A stretch of 64,000 nucleotides of DNA, from contig NZ_JADYVX010000041.1 of the NCBI RefSeq assembly GCF_020194175.1, positions 1-64,000 on the forward strand, read 5' to 3'. The number at the start of each line of letters is the position of its first letter. The first letter of the stretch is position 1. A program made the translations under genes and the position numbers. The notes below the pieces were generated by a model, which searched no databases, was not told where the DNA came from, and worked only from the letters and a program-made list of their open reading frames with translations. The DNA is from Bradyrhizobium sp. BRP22. GTDB lineage: Bacteria; Pseudomonadota; Alphaproteobacteria; Rhizobiales; Xanthobacteraceae. Below are positions 53,318 through 62,199 of the stretch, in pieces.

Positions 53318-53728
53318 TTATTGCGAACGCGGCGCCTGTGGGCCGGCGGGGGCCTGCTGGCCCTGCTGCTCGTCAGCCTTCTTCAGCGAATCCAGGATGC
53401 CGCCGGAGGTCGGCGGCGTGATCGGCGCGCCGCCTGCAGGCTGCTGCGTCGGCGCAGGCGCGCCGGTGCCGATGATCGAAGACGGCTTGCGGTCGAGCCC
53501 CGCATGCCAGGACAGGAACAGGCTGGTCGCGAAGAACAATACCGCCAAAACCGCGGTCGTCCGCGTCAGGAGATTGGCAGTGCCGCGGCTCGACATGAAG
53601 CCGGCGCCTCCACCCATGCCCAGGCCGCCGCCTTCGGATTTCTGCAGCAGCACGGCGCCGATCATCACGGCGACGATCATGAGGTGGATGACGATGACGA
53701 CAGTCTGCATTGTGACCTTCCGTCGCAA
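53318..53728 (-). CDS. secG: Preprotein translocase subunit SecG
   Basis: SecG is the small SecYEG subunit that boosts SecA-driven export. The 136-residue protein has two membrane helices (about 3-22, VVIVIHLMIVAVMIGAVLL; 50-70, TTAVLAVLFFATSLFLS). The cytoplasmic loop with QKSEGGGLGMGGG between them is diagnostic. The C-terminal 60 residues form a Pro/Gln-rich tail that makes it longer than enteric SecG, as is usual in rhizobia. It lies between tpiA and pyrG, its common alphaproteobacterial place. Confidence 0.95.
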   Translation of the reverse strand: MRRKVTMQTVVIVIHLMIVAVMIGAVLLQKSEGGGLGMGGGAGFMSSRGTANLLTRTTAVLAVLFFATSLFLSWHAGLDRKPSSIIGTGAPAPTQQPAGGAPITPPTSGGILDSLKKADEQQGQQAPAGPQAPRSQ

Positions 53729-53840
53729 GCCGAGAGCGCCGGGTTCCGGCGGCTCACGCGCTATCAGCGGTTTTCCTGAAGTTGCGCGGTGTTACACGAT
53801 CGGGACCGCCAACGCCACCCCAATAACCGCCGCAATTCAC

Positions 53841-54596
53841 CTAGGGAGCGCCCGCGGCGATCGCAAGGAAATCGGCGGCCTTCAGGCTGGCGCCGCCGAC
53901 CAGCGCGCCGTTGACATTGGCAACGCCGAGCAGTTCGGCCGCATTCGAGGGTTTTACGGAGCCGCCGTAGAGAATACGGATATTTGCCCCCTCCCCTTTG
54001 AAGCGATCCGTCAAGACGCCCCGGATAAACTTATGAACTTGTTCGACATCTTGCGTGGTCGGGGTCAGGCCGGTGCCGATCGCCCAGACCGGCTCATAGG
54101 CGACCACGAGTTTGGCTGCCGTCGAGCCATCGGGCAGCGATCCCTTGAGCTGGGTGCCGCAGACATCGAGCGCCTGCCCGGCGTCGCGCTGCTCCCGGGT
54201 CTCGCCGATGCAGACGATCGCGGTGAGGCCTGCGCGCCAGACGGCCTCCGCTTTCTGGCGGATCAGCGCGTCGGTCTCGCCATGGTCGGCGCGGCGCTCG
54301 GAATGGCCGACGATGATGGCGCTGGCGCCGGCATCCGCCAGCATTTCCGCCGAGATGTCGCCGGTATGGGCTCCGGACGCCTTAGGGTGACAATCCTGGG
54401 CGCCGATCGCGACCTTCGAGCCCCGCGCCTTGTCGGCAAAGGCGGCGATCAGGGTCGCCGGCGGGCAGACCAGGAGATCGGCCTTGCCCGCAAGCGCTGC
54501 GGCGCCCGCCAGCATGGCGTCGAATTCATCGGCGGAAGCTTTCAGGCCGTTCATTTTCCAGTTGCCGGCGATCAGCGGCCGGATGGCGTCGGTCAT
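53841..54596 (-). CDS. tpiA: Triosephosphate isomerase
   Basis: TpiA interconverts dihydroxyacetone phosphate and glyceraldehyde 3-phosphate. The 251-residue TIM barrel has GNWKMNG with the active Lys near residue 13, IVGHSERR with the catalytic His, and VVAYEPVWAIGTG with the catalytic Glu. ILYGGSVKPSN is the phosphate-binding loop. The start MTDAIRPLIAGNWK is normal. It is divergent from ppiD across 216 bp. Confidence 0.97.
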   Translation of the reverse strand: MTDAIRPLIAGNWKMNGLKASADEFDAMLAGAAALAGKADLLVCPPATLIAAFADKARGSKVAIGAQDCHPKASGAHTGDISAEMLADAGASAIIVGHSERRADHGETDALIRQKAEAVWRAGLTAIVCIGETREQRDAGQALDVCGTQLKGSLPDGSTAAKLVVAYEPVWAIGTGLTPTTQDVEQVHKFIRGVLTDRFKGEGANIRILYGGSVKPSNAAELLGVANVNGALVGGASLKAADFLAIAAGAP

Positions 54597-54812
54597 GGCG
54601 CAATTCCCGAGAAGTGGCAGAGCGCCAGCGCTAGCAGAGGCCGGCCGTCACTTCCAGACCGCCGCTTCAAATCGCCGCTAAGGCTAGGTTGCGACGACGC
54701 AGTTGCCACTTTATGATGCGTTCCCAACTCGGTGACGCCCTTTAAGGAATCCGCTTGTTGGATTATCCCCGGGCACGACCCGGTTCCCCTCCTTTTCAAA
54801 CAAGTTGGACCC

Positions 54813-56711
54813 ATGCTTCGAGGAATTCGGACAGCCTCATCAAACTGGCTCGGCAAGATTGTCATGGCCGCGGTGATGGGCGTTTTGATTGTCAGTTTCG
54901 GAATCTGGGGCATCGCGGACATCTTCAGGGGATTCGGCCAGTCGACGCTCGCCAAGGTTGGCAGCACCGAAATCTCGACGGAACAATTCCGCCAGATCTA
55001 CACCGACCGGCTGCAGCAGATCGGCCGCCAGTTCGGCCGTCCGTTGACGCCTGACCAGGCCCGCGCCTTCGGCTTTGACCGCCAGGTGCTGCAGCAGACG
55101 ATCGCGGAAGCAGCCCTCGACGAGGAGGCCAGGCGGATGCGGCTCGGCCAGTCCCAGGACGAGACCATGCGTTCGGTCTACAACGATCCGAACTTCAAGG
55201 GGCTGAACGGCCAGTTCGACCCGCAACGCTTCCAGGCTGCGATCCGCCAGTTCGGCTACACCGAGCAGCGCTACCTTGCCGAGCAGCGCCGCGTCGGCCT
55301 CCGCCGCCAGATCGCCGGCACGATCAGCGCGGGCATCGAGCCGCCGACGACATTGATCGAGGCCCTGGTCCGCTACCAGAACGAGCAGCGCTCGATCGAG
55401 TACATCAAGCTCGACGCGGCGCAGGCCGGCACCATCGACCCGCCCTCGCCCGAGGCGCTCGCCGCCTATTTCGAGGATCACAAGGCCCAGTTCCGCGCGC
55501 CCGAATACCGCAAGGTCGCGTTCGTCGTGGTGACGCCCGAGGAGATCGGCAAGTGGACCGAAGTCTCCGACGAGGATGCGAAGAAGATATTCGAGCAGCG
55601 CCGGGGCCAGCTCGGCACGCCGGAGAAGCGCGAGGTCTCGCAGATCGTGTTTCCGAACATGGAGGAAGCCACCGCCGCACGCGCGCGGCTGACCGCGACC
55701 ACCTCGTTCGACGACCTCGCCAAGGAGCGCAATCTCAATCTGTCGGATGTCAATCTCGGGCTGGTCACGAAGTCGGGGATCCTCGATCCGGCGGTGGCCG
55801 ATGCGGCCTTCTCGCTGCCCTCGGGCGACGTCAGCCAGCCGGTGCAGGGCCGCTTTGGCGTGGCGCTGGTCAAGGTCGGCAAGATCGAGCCGGGCACGAC
55901 GCCGACCTATGAGAGCATGGCGGGCGAGATCAAGAAGCAGATCGCCACCGAGCGCGCCCGCGAGAAGGTCGCCGATCTCCACAACAAGATGGAGGACGAG
56001 CGCGGCGGCGGCGCCGGCCTCCTCGAGGCGGCGCAGAAGCTCGGGCTCGCCGCCGTCACCATCGACGCCGTCGACCGCTCGGGACGCATGCCGAACGGCC
56101 AGCTCGTGGCCAACATTCCGAACGGGCTCGATGTGGTTTCGCAGGCCTTTGCCAGCGACGTCGGCGTCGACAACGAGCCGATCCAGTTCCGCGGCGGCTA
56201 TGTCTGGTACGACGTGCTCGGCGTGACGCCGTCGCGCGAGCGCAGCCTCGACGAGGTGCGCAGCCAGGTCGAGGCGAAATGGCGCGAGGACCAGATCGCG
56301 ACCAGGCTGCGCGAAAGGGCGACCGGGATCGTCAAGAAGGTCGAGGCCGGCGGCAAGCTCGCCGACGAAGCGTCCGCGCTCGGCGTCAAGCTCGAGACCG
56401 CGGATAAATTCCGCCGCGATGCCGCGCTGCCCGGCCTGCCCGAGAGCGTGGTCTCGGCCGCCTTCCGCACCGCCAAGGACAGCGTCGGCCAGGCCACGGG
56501 TGCCGGCAGCGAGCGCATCGTCTTCCGTGTCACCGACATCATCGTGCCGCCGGTCGATCTCGCCTCCGAGGACGTGAAGAAGCTGAAGGAAGCATTGCAG
56601 CGCGGATTGACCGACGAGCAGGTCGCGCAATACGTCAACAAGATCGAGAACAACATCGGCACCACGATCAACCAGGCCGCCTTCGCACAGGTGACGGGCG
56701 CAAATAACTGA
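54813..56711 (+). CDS. ppiD: Membrane-anchored peptidyl-prolyl isomerase / chaperone (PpiD-like)
   Basis: PpiD is a membrane-tethered periplasmic chaperone near the Sec exit that helps fold outer-membrane proteins. The 632-residue protein has one N-terminal helix (about 15-36, IVMAAVMGVLIVSFGIWGIAD). A SurA-N-like domain (45-215), a parvulin PPIC region (about 240-365) and a long C-terminal helical part follow. The ATG at 54813 (MLRGIRTASSNW) is the family start. It lies upstream of trpD on the same strand but is separated by 53 bp with an inverted repeat that may terminate it. Confidence 0.93.
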   Translation: MLRGIRTASSNWLGKIVMAAVMGVLIVSFGIWGIADIFRGFGQSTLAKVGSTEISTEQFRQIYTDRLQQIGRQFGRPLTPDQARAFGFDRQVLQQTIAEAALDEEARRMRLGQSQDETMRSVYNDPNFKGLNGQFDPQRFQAAIRQFGYTEQRYLAEQRRVGLRRQIAGTISAGIEPPTTLIEALVRYQNEQRSIEYIKLDAAQAGTIDPPSPEALAAYFEDHKAQFRAPEYRKVAFVVVTPEEIGKWTEVSDEDAKKIFEQRRGQLGTPEKREVSQIVFPNMEEATAARARLTATTSFDDLAKERNLNLSDVNLGLVTKSGILDPAVADAAFSLPSGDVSQPVQGRFGVALVKVGKIEPGTTPTYESMAGEIKKQIATERAREKVADLHNKMEDERGGGAGLLEAAQKLGLAAVTIDAVDRSGRMPNGQLVANIPNGLDVVSQAFASDVGVDNEPIQFRGGYVWYDVLGVTPSRERSLDEVRSQVEAKWREDQIATRLRERATGIVKKVEAGGKLADEASALGVKLETADKFRRDAALPGLPESVVSAAFRTAKDSVGQATGAGSERIVFRVTDIIVPPVDLASEDVKKLKEALQRGLTDEQVAQYVNKIENNIGTTINQAAFAQVTGANN

Positions 56712-56740
56712 GCATGATCCGGAAACGTGCGATCATGCTC
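56710..56740. terminator. Inverted repeat between ppiD and trpD
   Basis: GAGCATGATC and GATCATGCTC are perfect 10-bp arms around CGGAAACGTGC. The GCATGATCCGGAAA form is a widespread short repeat in Rhizobiales genomes. It follows the ppiD stop directly and can act as a terminator, leaving trpD to its own promoter or to read-through. Confidence 0.55.
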
Positions 56741-56764
56741 CCTTGAAATATCTACGGGCGGGCG

Positions 56765-57778
56765 ATGGACGACCTGAAATCGATACTCGGAAAAGTCGCC
56801 ACCGGCGCAACCTTGTCGCGCGACGAAGCTGCAAGCGCCTTCGACAGCATGATGTCGGGCGAAGCCACGCCATCGCAGATGGGCGGCCTCCTGATGGCCT
56901 TGCGCGTGCGCGGCGAGACCGTCGACGAGATCACAGGCGCCGTGTCGGCGATGCGCAGCAAGATGCTGCGGGTGACCGCGCCGCCTGACGCCATCGACGT
57001 GGTCGGCACCGGCGGCGACGGCTCCGGCTCCGTCAACGTATCGACCTGCGCCTCGTTCATCGTCGCCGGCACGGGCGTGCCGGTCGCAAAGCATGGCAAC
57101 CGCGCGCTGTCGTCGCGGTCCGGAGCTGCCGACGTGCTGGCCTCGCTCGGGGTGAAGATCGATCTTTCGCCGGCCGAGGTCGGCCGCTGCGTCCGGGAGG
57201 CCGGGATCGGCTTCATGTTCGCCCCCGCCCATCACCCGGCCATGAAGAATGTCGGTCCGACCCGGGTCGAGCTTGCGACCCGCACCATCTTCAATTTGCT
57301 CGGCCCGCTCTCCAATCCCGCCGGCGTGAAGCGGCAGATGGTCGGGGTGTTCTCGCGGCAATGGGTGCAGCCGCTGGCGCAGGTCCTGAAGAACCTCGGC
57401 TCGGAAGCGGCATGGGTGGTGCACGGTTCCGACGGGCTCGACGAGATCACCCTCACCGGCCCGACCTTCGTCGCGGCGCTGGAGAACGGCGAGATCAGAA
57501 CCTTCGAGGTCACACCGGATGACGCCGGCCTTGGCCACGTCGGCAGCGACGCGCTGAAGGGCGGCGATGCCGATGCCAATGCGGTGGCGCTGCTCAGCGT
57601 TCTCAATGGCAAGCCGAGCGCCTATCGGGACGTCGCGCTGCTCAATGCCGCTGCGGCGCTGATCGTCGCCGGCCGTGCCAAAGATTTGAAGGAAGGTGTC
57701 TCGCTTGGGACCCATTCATTGGATAGCGGTGCTGCCGCCGCGAGGCTCAAACACCTGATCGCGGTTTCCAACAGCTAG
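56765..57778 (+). CDS. trpD: Anthranilate phosphoribosyltransferase
   Basis: TrpD joins anthranilate to PRPP in tryptophan synthesis. The 337-residue protein has DVVGTGGDGSGSVNVSTCASF, the PRPP-binding loop, near residue 80. KHGNRALSSRSGAADVL and the FNLLGPLSNPAG block follow. No TrpG glutaminase domain is fused. It starts trpD-trpC-moaC, with an 11-bp gap to trpC. trpE and trpG are not in the window. Confidence 0.96.
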   Translation: MDDLKSILGKVATGATLSRDEAASAFDSMMSGEATPSQMGGLLMALRVRGETVDEITGAVSAMRSKMLRVTAPPDAIDVVGTGGDGSGSVNVSTCASFIVAGTGVPVAKHGNRALSSRSGAADVLASLGVKIDLSPAEVGRCVREAGIGFMFAPAHHPAMKNVGPTRVELATRTIFNLLGPLSNPAGVKRQMVGVFSRQWVQPLAQVLKNLGSEAAWVVHGSDGLDEITLTGPTFVAALENGEIRTFEVTPDDAGLGHVGSDALKGGDADANAVALLSVLNGKPSAYRDVALLNAAAALIVAGRAKDLKEGVSLGTHSLDSGAAAARLKHLIAVSNS

Positions 57779-57789
57779 AGCAATCCGCG

Positions 57790-58611
57790 ATGTCCGATAT
57801 CCTGAAGAAGATCGAAGCCTACAAGCGCGAGGAGATCGCCGCCGCCAAACGCGCGCATCCGCTCTCCGAGATCGAGGCGCGTGCCAAGGCGGCGCAGCCG
57901 CCGCGCGGTTTCGTGCGCGCGATCAGGGAAAAGCACGGCCGCGGCGAGTATGCGCTGATTGCCGAGATCAAGAAGGCCTCGCCGTCGAAGGGGCTGATCC
58001 GCGCCGACTTCGATCCTCCCGCGCTTGCGAAGGCCTATGAGGCCGGCGGAGCCGCCTGCCTGTCGGTGCTGACGGATACGCCGTCGTTCCAGGGCCATCT
58101 CGACTTCATGGTCGCGGCGCGCGCGGCGACCAATCTGCCGGTGCTGCGCAAGGATTTCATGTTCGACACCTATCAGGTGGTCGAAGCTCGCGCCCATGGC
58201 GCCGACTGCATCCTGATCATCATGGCCGCGCTCGATGACGCAGCGGCCAAGGATATCGAGGACGCCGCGCTCGCGCTTCAGATGGACGTGCTGATCGAGA
58301 TCCACGACCGCGCCGAACTCGACCGCGCGCTGAAGCTCCGCTCGCCGATGATCGGCGTCAACAACCGCAATCTGCGCACCTTCGAGACCACGCTCGCGAC
58401 CAGCGAGGCGTTGGCGCCGCTGATCCCGAAGGAACGGCTGATGGTCGGCGAAAGCGGCATCTTCACGCCGGACGATCTGGCCCGGCTGGAACGCGTGGGC
58501 ATGTCGACCTTCCTGGTCGGCGAGAGCCTGATGCGCCAGGCCGACGTGACCGCGGCAACCCGCACGCTGCTGACGCGCCAGTCCGCGCCGCGCGCCGCCG
58601 GGACGCGCTAG
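57790..58611 (+). CDS. trpC: Indole-3-glycerol phosphate synthase
   Basis: TrpC closes the indole ring from the carboxyphenylamino-deoxyribulose phosphate made by TrpF. The 273-residue TIM barrel has LIAEIKKASPSKGLIR with the catalytic Lys, LPVLRKDFMFDTYQV, and IGVNNRNLRTFETT with the general acid/base region. It is a single-function form, without TrpF fusion. The spacing to trpD (11 bp) and moaC (4 bp) indicates one operon. Confidence 0.97.
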   Translation: MSDILKKIEAYKREEIAAAKRAHPLSEIEARAKAAQPPRGFVRAIREKHGRGEYALIAEIKKASPSKGLIRADFDPPALAKAYEAGGAACLSVLTDTPSFQGHLDFMVAARAATNLPVLRKDFMFDTYQVVEARAHGADCILIIMAALDDAAAKDIEDAALALQMDVLIEIHDRAELDRALKLRSPMIGVNNRNLRTFETTLATSEALAPLIPKERLMVGESGIFTPDDLARLERVGMSTFLVGESLMRQADVTAATRTLLTRQSAPRAAGTR

Positions 58612-58615
58612 AGCG

Positions 58616-59116
58616 ATGGCGGAGAAATCGAAAGGCGGCCCCGCCCTCACCCATATCGATGCCGGCGGTGAGGCACGGATGGTCGACGTCTCCGCCAAGC
58701 CCGCCACCGAACGCATCGCGATCGCCGAAGGCCGCGTCGTCATGAGCAGGGCGACGCTCGAACTGATCGTGTCGGGCAATGCCAAGAAGGGCGACGTGCT
58801 CGGCACTGCGCGCATTGCCGGCATCATGGCGGCGAAGCGAACCTCGGAGTTGATCCCGCTCTGCCATCCGCTGGCGCTATCGAAGGTTACGGTCGATATC
58901 GAGCCGGACGAGAAACTGCCGGGCTGCATCGTGCAGGCAACCGTCAAGGTCACCGGCCCGACCGGCGTCGAGATGGAGGCGCTGACCGCGGTCTCGGTCG
59001 CCTGCCTCACCATCTACGACATGATCAAGGCGGTGGAACGCGGCGTCCGCATCGAGGGAATCCATCTCGTCGAGAAGAAGGGCGGCAAATCCGCCCACTA
59101 CCGCGCGTCCGACTGA
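58616..59116 (+). CDS. moaC: Cyclic pyranopterin monophosphate synthase MoaC
   Basis: MoaC, with MoaA, makes cyclic pyranopterin monophosphate from GTP in the first stage of molybdenum cofactor synthesis. The 166-residue protein has the conserved IPLCHPLALSKV block and EMEALTAVSVACLTIYDMIKA, which form its active site. Its start is 4 bp after the trpC stop, the usual trpC-moaC pairing of Rhizobiales. moeA and lexA, which often follow in that group, are not seen here; a GGDEF-EAL gene follows after 152 bp instead. Confidence 0.96.
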   Translation: MAEKSKGGPALTHIDAGGEARMVDVSAKPATERIAIAEGRVVMSRATLELIVSGNAKKGDVLGTARIAGIMAAKRTSELIPLCHPLALSKVTVDIEPDEKLPGCIVQATVKVTGPTGVEMEALTAVSVACLTIYDMIKAVERGVRIEGIHLVEKKGGKSAHYRASD

Positions 59117-59268
59117 ACAACGCTGCGGCCGCAAGAAGCACTTCCGCGGCAACGATTCATTAACCAGGATTGCTAACGTCGGCTCCATCTCGCTGGTGTA
59201 CGAGTGCGGTCGGCCGGGGGTGCGCCAGATCTGCTTCCGGGCGCGTTCCTGGCAGTGATCCCTGTGTG

Positions 59269-62199
59269 ATGATTCCAAGCGGTGTCTCATTCAAGCTCAC
59301 CTCAGTCCTGCGGGGCGGACCGATCCGCTGGCTGATCCTGGGCGGCATCCTGCTGATCGTCTCGATCGCGATCGGCGCCACCGTCATGGCCAAGAACTTC
59401 CGCGAACGCGCGCTGCGCAACAGCGAGCGCGATCTGGAAAGCACCACGCTGCTGCTGGCGCGCCATTTCGATCAGCAACTGCACGACTTCGAGGTCGTGC
59501 AACAGGACGTGATTCGGTTCATGCGGTCGAGCGGGATCGCCACCACGCGCGAGAATTTCAGAGAGCGGATGTCGGGCCAGGACATCCACCTGACGCTCAA
59601 GTCCAAGATCGACGCCATGTCCTATGTCGGCGGCATCAATGTGTTCGATGCCGACGGCGTGCTGATCAACTCGTCTTCGAGATGGCCGGTGCCGTCCGTG
59701 AGCATCGCAGACCGGAATTATTTCAGGACCTTCAAGTCCGACCCGCAGTCGCCCGAGAAGGTGCTTGAACCTGTCCACAGCCGTATCACGGGCGCCTGGA
59801 CCGCAGTGCTTGTCCGCAAGGTGACCGGGACGAACGGGGAGTTCCTGGGCGTCGTCGGCCGCGGCATCGAGCCGCTCAACTTCGAGAAATTCTTCGCGAC
59901 CGTTGCGCTCACGCCAGGGGCGGCGATCTCCATGCATCACCGCGACGGCGCCCTGCTCGCCCGTCATCCGCACGTCGCTGACATGATCGGCCGGAACTTC
60001 AAGACCGGTCCGCCAGCGCAGCAACAGGTCTTCGAGCTCGACCACAGCATTTCGCGCCTGACCAGCCCCATCGACGGCCAGGATCGGCTGGTGGCCTCGC
60101 AGGCGCTGAGCAGGTTCCCGCTCGTGATCGTTGCCACCACGACCACCTCGGCCGCGCTCGCCGACTGGCGCGAGCAGACCACGATCCTGGTCGTGGTCAC
60201 CGCCGCTTCCGTGCTCGCGATCGCCACGTTGCTGTTCTTCGTCGTGCGAAAACTGTCGCAGCAGCACAGGCTGCAACAGCAGCGCCTCACGCTGGAAAAG
60301 CTGCGCCTCGACACCGCCGTCAACAACATGACGCAGGGCCTGCTGCTGTTCGATTCATCGCAGCGGCTCGTCGTCTGCAACAAGCGCTATATCGAGATGT
60401 ACGGATTGTCGGCCGATGTGATCAAGCCCGGCTGCAGCTTTCATGACGTCATCGCCCATCGCAAGGCGACCGGATCGTTCGATGGCGATGTCGATCGCTT
60501 CGTTGCGCTGGTGCTGCGCGATATTGGCCGGCGCAATGTGAAGGTGATCACCACGTCCGACGGCCGTTCGAGCCAGGTCGTCAACGAACCGCTCGCCGAC
60601 GGCGGCTGGGTCGCGACCCACGAAGACATCACCGAGCGCCACCGCGCCGAGGAGCGCGTCACCCACCTCGCCCACTACGACGCGCTCACCGACCTGCCGA
60701 ACCGCGCGCTGTTCCGCGAGCACCTCAAGCGCGAACTGCCGCATGCGACGGCAACGCAACCGCTCGCGGTGCTCTATATCGACATCGACGAGTTCAAGGG
60801 CGTCAACGACTCGCTCGGCCACATGGTCGGCGACGAGTTGCTGAAATCGGTCGCGAAGAGCCTCGCCGGCTGCGTCGAGGATGGCGATTTCGTCGCGCGC
60901 CTCGGCGGCGACGAATTCGCGATCGTCCAGTCCGCCGTCGCCAGCGAGGCCGACGTCATCGATCTCGTCAACCGCATTCACGAGGCGATCCGCAACCCTT
61001 ATGAGTGCGTCGGCCATCAGGTGACCACCGACGCCAGCATCGGAATTGCGCTGTCGCCGCAGCACGGCTCCGACATCGACGAGATCCTGAAGAACGCGGA
61101 CCTTGCGATGTATGCGGCGAAATCCGCCGGGCGCCGCACCGCGCGCTTCTTCAAGCCGGAGATGGACGCGCAAGTGCGCGCCCGCCGCGCCCTTGAAATC
61201 GATTTGCGGCGGGCGATCGCCGACGAAAGCGGGCTGGAGGTCTACTATCAACCCTGCCTCGACCTGCAGACTGATCGCATCACCGGCTGCGAAGCGCTGG
61301 TGCGCTGGCGCCACCCGCAACGGGGCATGGTCTCGCCGGCTGAATTCGTGCCGATTGCCGAGGAGACCGGACTGATCAATCAGCTCGGCGAATGGGTGCT
61401 GACGACCGCCTGCAAGGAAGCCGTCACCTGGCCGGACAGCGTCCGTCTCGCCGTCAACGTTTCGCCGGTCCAGTTCAAGAGCGGCACGCTGGCGCTCAAG
61501 GTCGCCGCCGCGCTGGCCGCCTCGGGCCTGCCGGCAAGCCGCCTCGAGCTCGAGATCACCGAGGCCGTGCTGATCCGTGACGACGACGCCGCGCTTGCGA
61601 TCCTGCACCAGCTCCGCGCCATCGGCGTCCGGATCGCGCTCGATGATTTCGGCACCGGCTATTCGTCGCTCAGCTACCTCAAGCGTTTCCCGTTCGACAA
61701 GATCAAGATCGACCGCTGCTTCATCACCGACCTCGCCGAGCCGGAGGGATCATCCGGCATCGTGCAAGCCGTGGTGAGCATCGCCGCCGAGCGTCGGATG
61801 ACGACAACGGCCGAAGGCGTCGAGACCGTCGAACAGCAGGAGATCCTGCGCGAGCTCGGCTGCTCGGAAATGCAGGGCTACCTGTTCAGCGCGCCCAAGC
61901 CCGCCGAGGAGATCCGGTCATTGCTGCACGCCCGTCACGCAAGCCCGGCCCGCACCGCTCCCGCCGCAAGCGCAAGCCCGTCGCGCGCAGGGCGTAGCCA
62001 TCACGGGAATGAGCCGCGCGCTCGATCCATCCCTCACCCTGAGGAGCGCGTAGCGCGTCTTGAAGGGCGAGGCCACCGGCCGGGCCTCATCCTTCGAGAC
62101 GCGGCCGAAGACGCCGCTCCTCAGGATGAGGGTCTGGCACCGGTCGAAACTCTCAGTTCGGAACCGTCCGCTTCGGCGCGCCCTTGGCGTCGGCGTTGA
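59269..62199 (+). CDS. Cache-PAS-GGDEF-EAL cyclic-di-GMP signalling protein
   Basis: The 976-residue inner-membrane protein can make (GGDEF) and break (EAL) cyclic-di-GMP. It has a membrane helix (20-41), a periplasmic Cache sensor (about 45-300), a second helix (304-327) and a PAS-like domain (346-455). GGDEF is intact at 546-550 and EAL at 675-677, with DDFGTG at 792-797. The product-inhibition site RxxD before GGDEF is not conserved (EDGD). Residues 887-976 are a low-complexity tail, of which 921-955 are encoded by a dispersed repeat. The 3' end overlaps ctpA by 47 bp. The ATG at 59269 is preferred over an upstream frame. Confidence 0.92.
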   Translation: MIPSGVSFKLTSVLRGGPIRWLILGGILLIVSIAIGATVMAKNFRERALRNSERDLESTTLLLARHFDQQLHDFEVVQQDVIRFMRSSGIATTRENFRERMSGQDIHLTLKSKIDAMSYVGGINVFDADGVLINSSSRWPVPSVSIADRNYFRTFKSDPQSPEKVLEPVHSRITGAWTAVLVRKVTGTNGEFLGVVGRGIEPLNFEKFFATVALTPGAAISMHHRDGALLARHPHVADMIGRNFKTGPPAQQQVFELDHSISRLTSPIDGQDRLVASQALSRFPLVIVATTTTSAALADWREQTTILVVVTAASVLAIATLLFFVVRKLSQQHRLQQQRLTLEKLRLDTAVNNMTQGLLLFDSSQRLVVCNKRYIEMYGLSADVIKPGCSFHDVIAHRKATGSFDGDVDRFVALVLRDIGRRNVKVITTSDGRSSQVVNEPLADGGWVATHEDITERHRAEERVTHLAHYDALTDLPNRALFREHLKRELPHATATQPLAVLYIDIDEFKGVNDSLGHMVGDELLKSVAKSLAGCVEDGDFVARLGGDEFAIVQSAVASEADVIDLVNRIHEAIRNPYECVGHQVTTDASIGIALSPQHGSDIDEILKNADLAMYAAKSAGRRTARFFKPEMDAQVRARRALEIDLRRAIADESGLEVYYQPCLDLQTDRITGCEALVRWRHPQRGMVSPAEFVPIAEETGLINQLGEWVLTTACKEAVTWPDSVRLAVNVSPVQFKSGTLALKVAAALAASGLPASRLELEITEAVLIRDDDAALAILHQLRAIGVRIALDDFGTGYSSLSYLKRFPFDKIKIDRCFITDLAEPEGSSGIVQAVVSIAAERRMTTTAEGVETVEQQEILRELGCSEMQGYLFSAPKPAEEIRSLLHARHASPARTAPAASASPSRAGRSHHGNEPRARSIPHPEERVARLEGRGHRPGLILRDAAEDAAPQDEGLAPVETLSSEPSASARPWRRR
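62031..62131. repeat. Dispersed palindromic repeat, family B copy 3, inside a coding region
   Basis: The left end is CCCTCACCCTGAGGAGCGCG and the right end is GCTCCTCAGGATGAGGG, inverted, with CGTCTTGAAGG / CCTTCGAGACG internal arms. It is the same family as 24034-24165 and 51341-51465. Here it is translated as part of the GGDEF-EAL protein tail. Confidence 0.75.

Noticed and set aside
54840..56630. A 596-codon minus-strand frame opposite ppiD
   Set aside because: It is antisense to a clear PpiD-like gene, has no recognisable motif, and has shadow-like composition.
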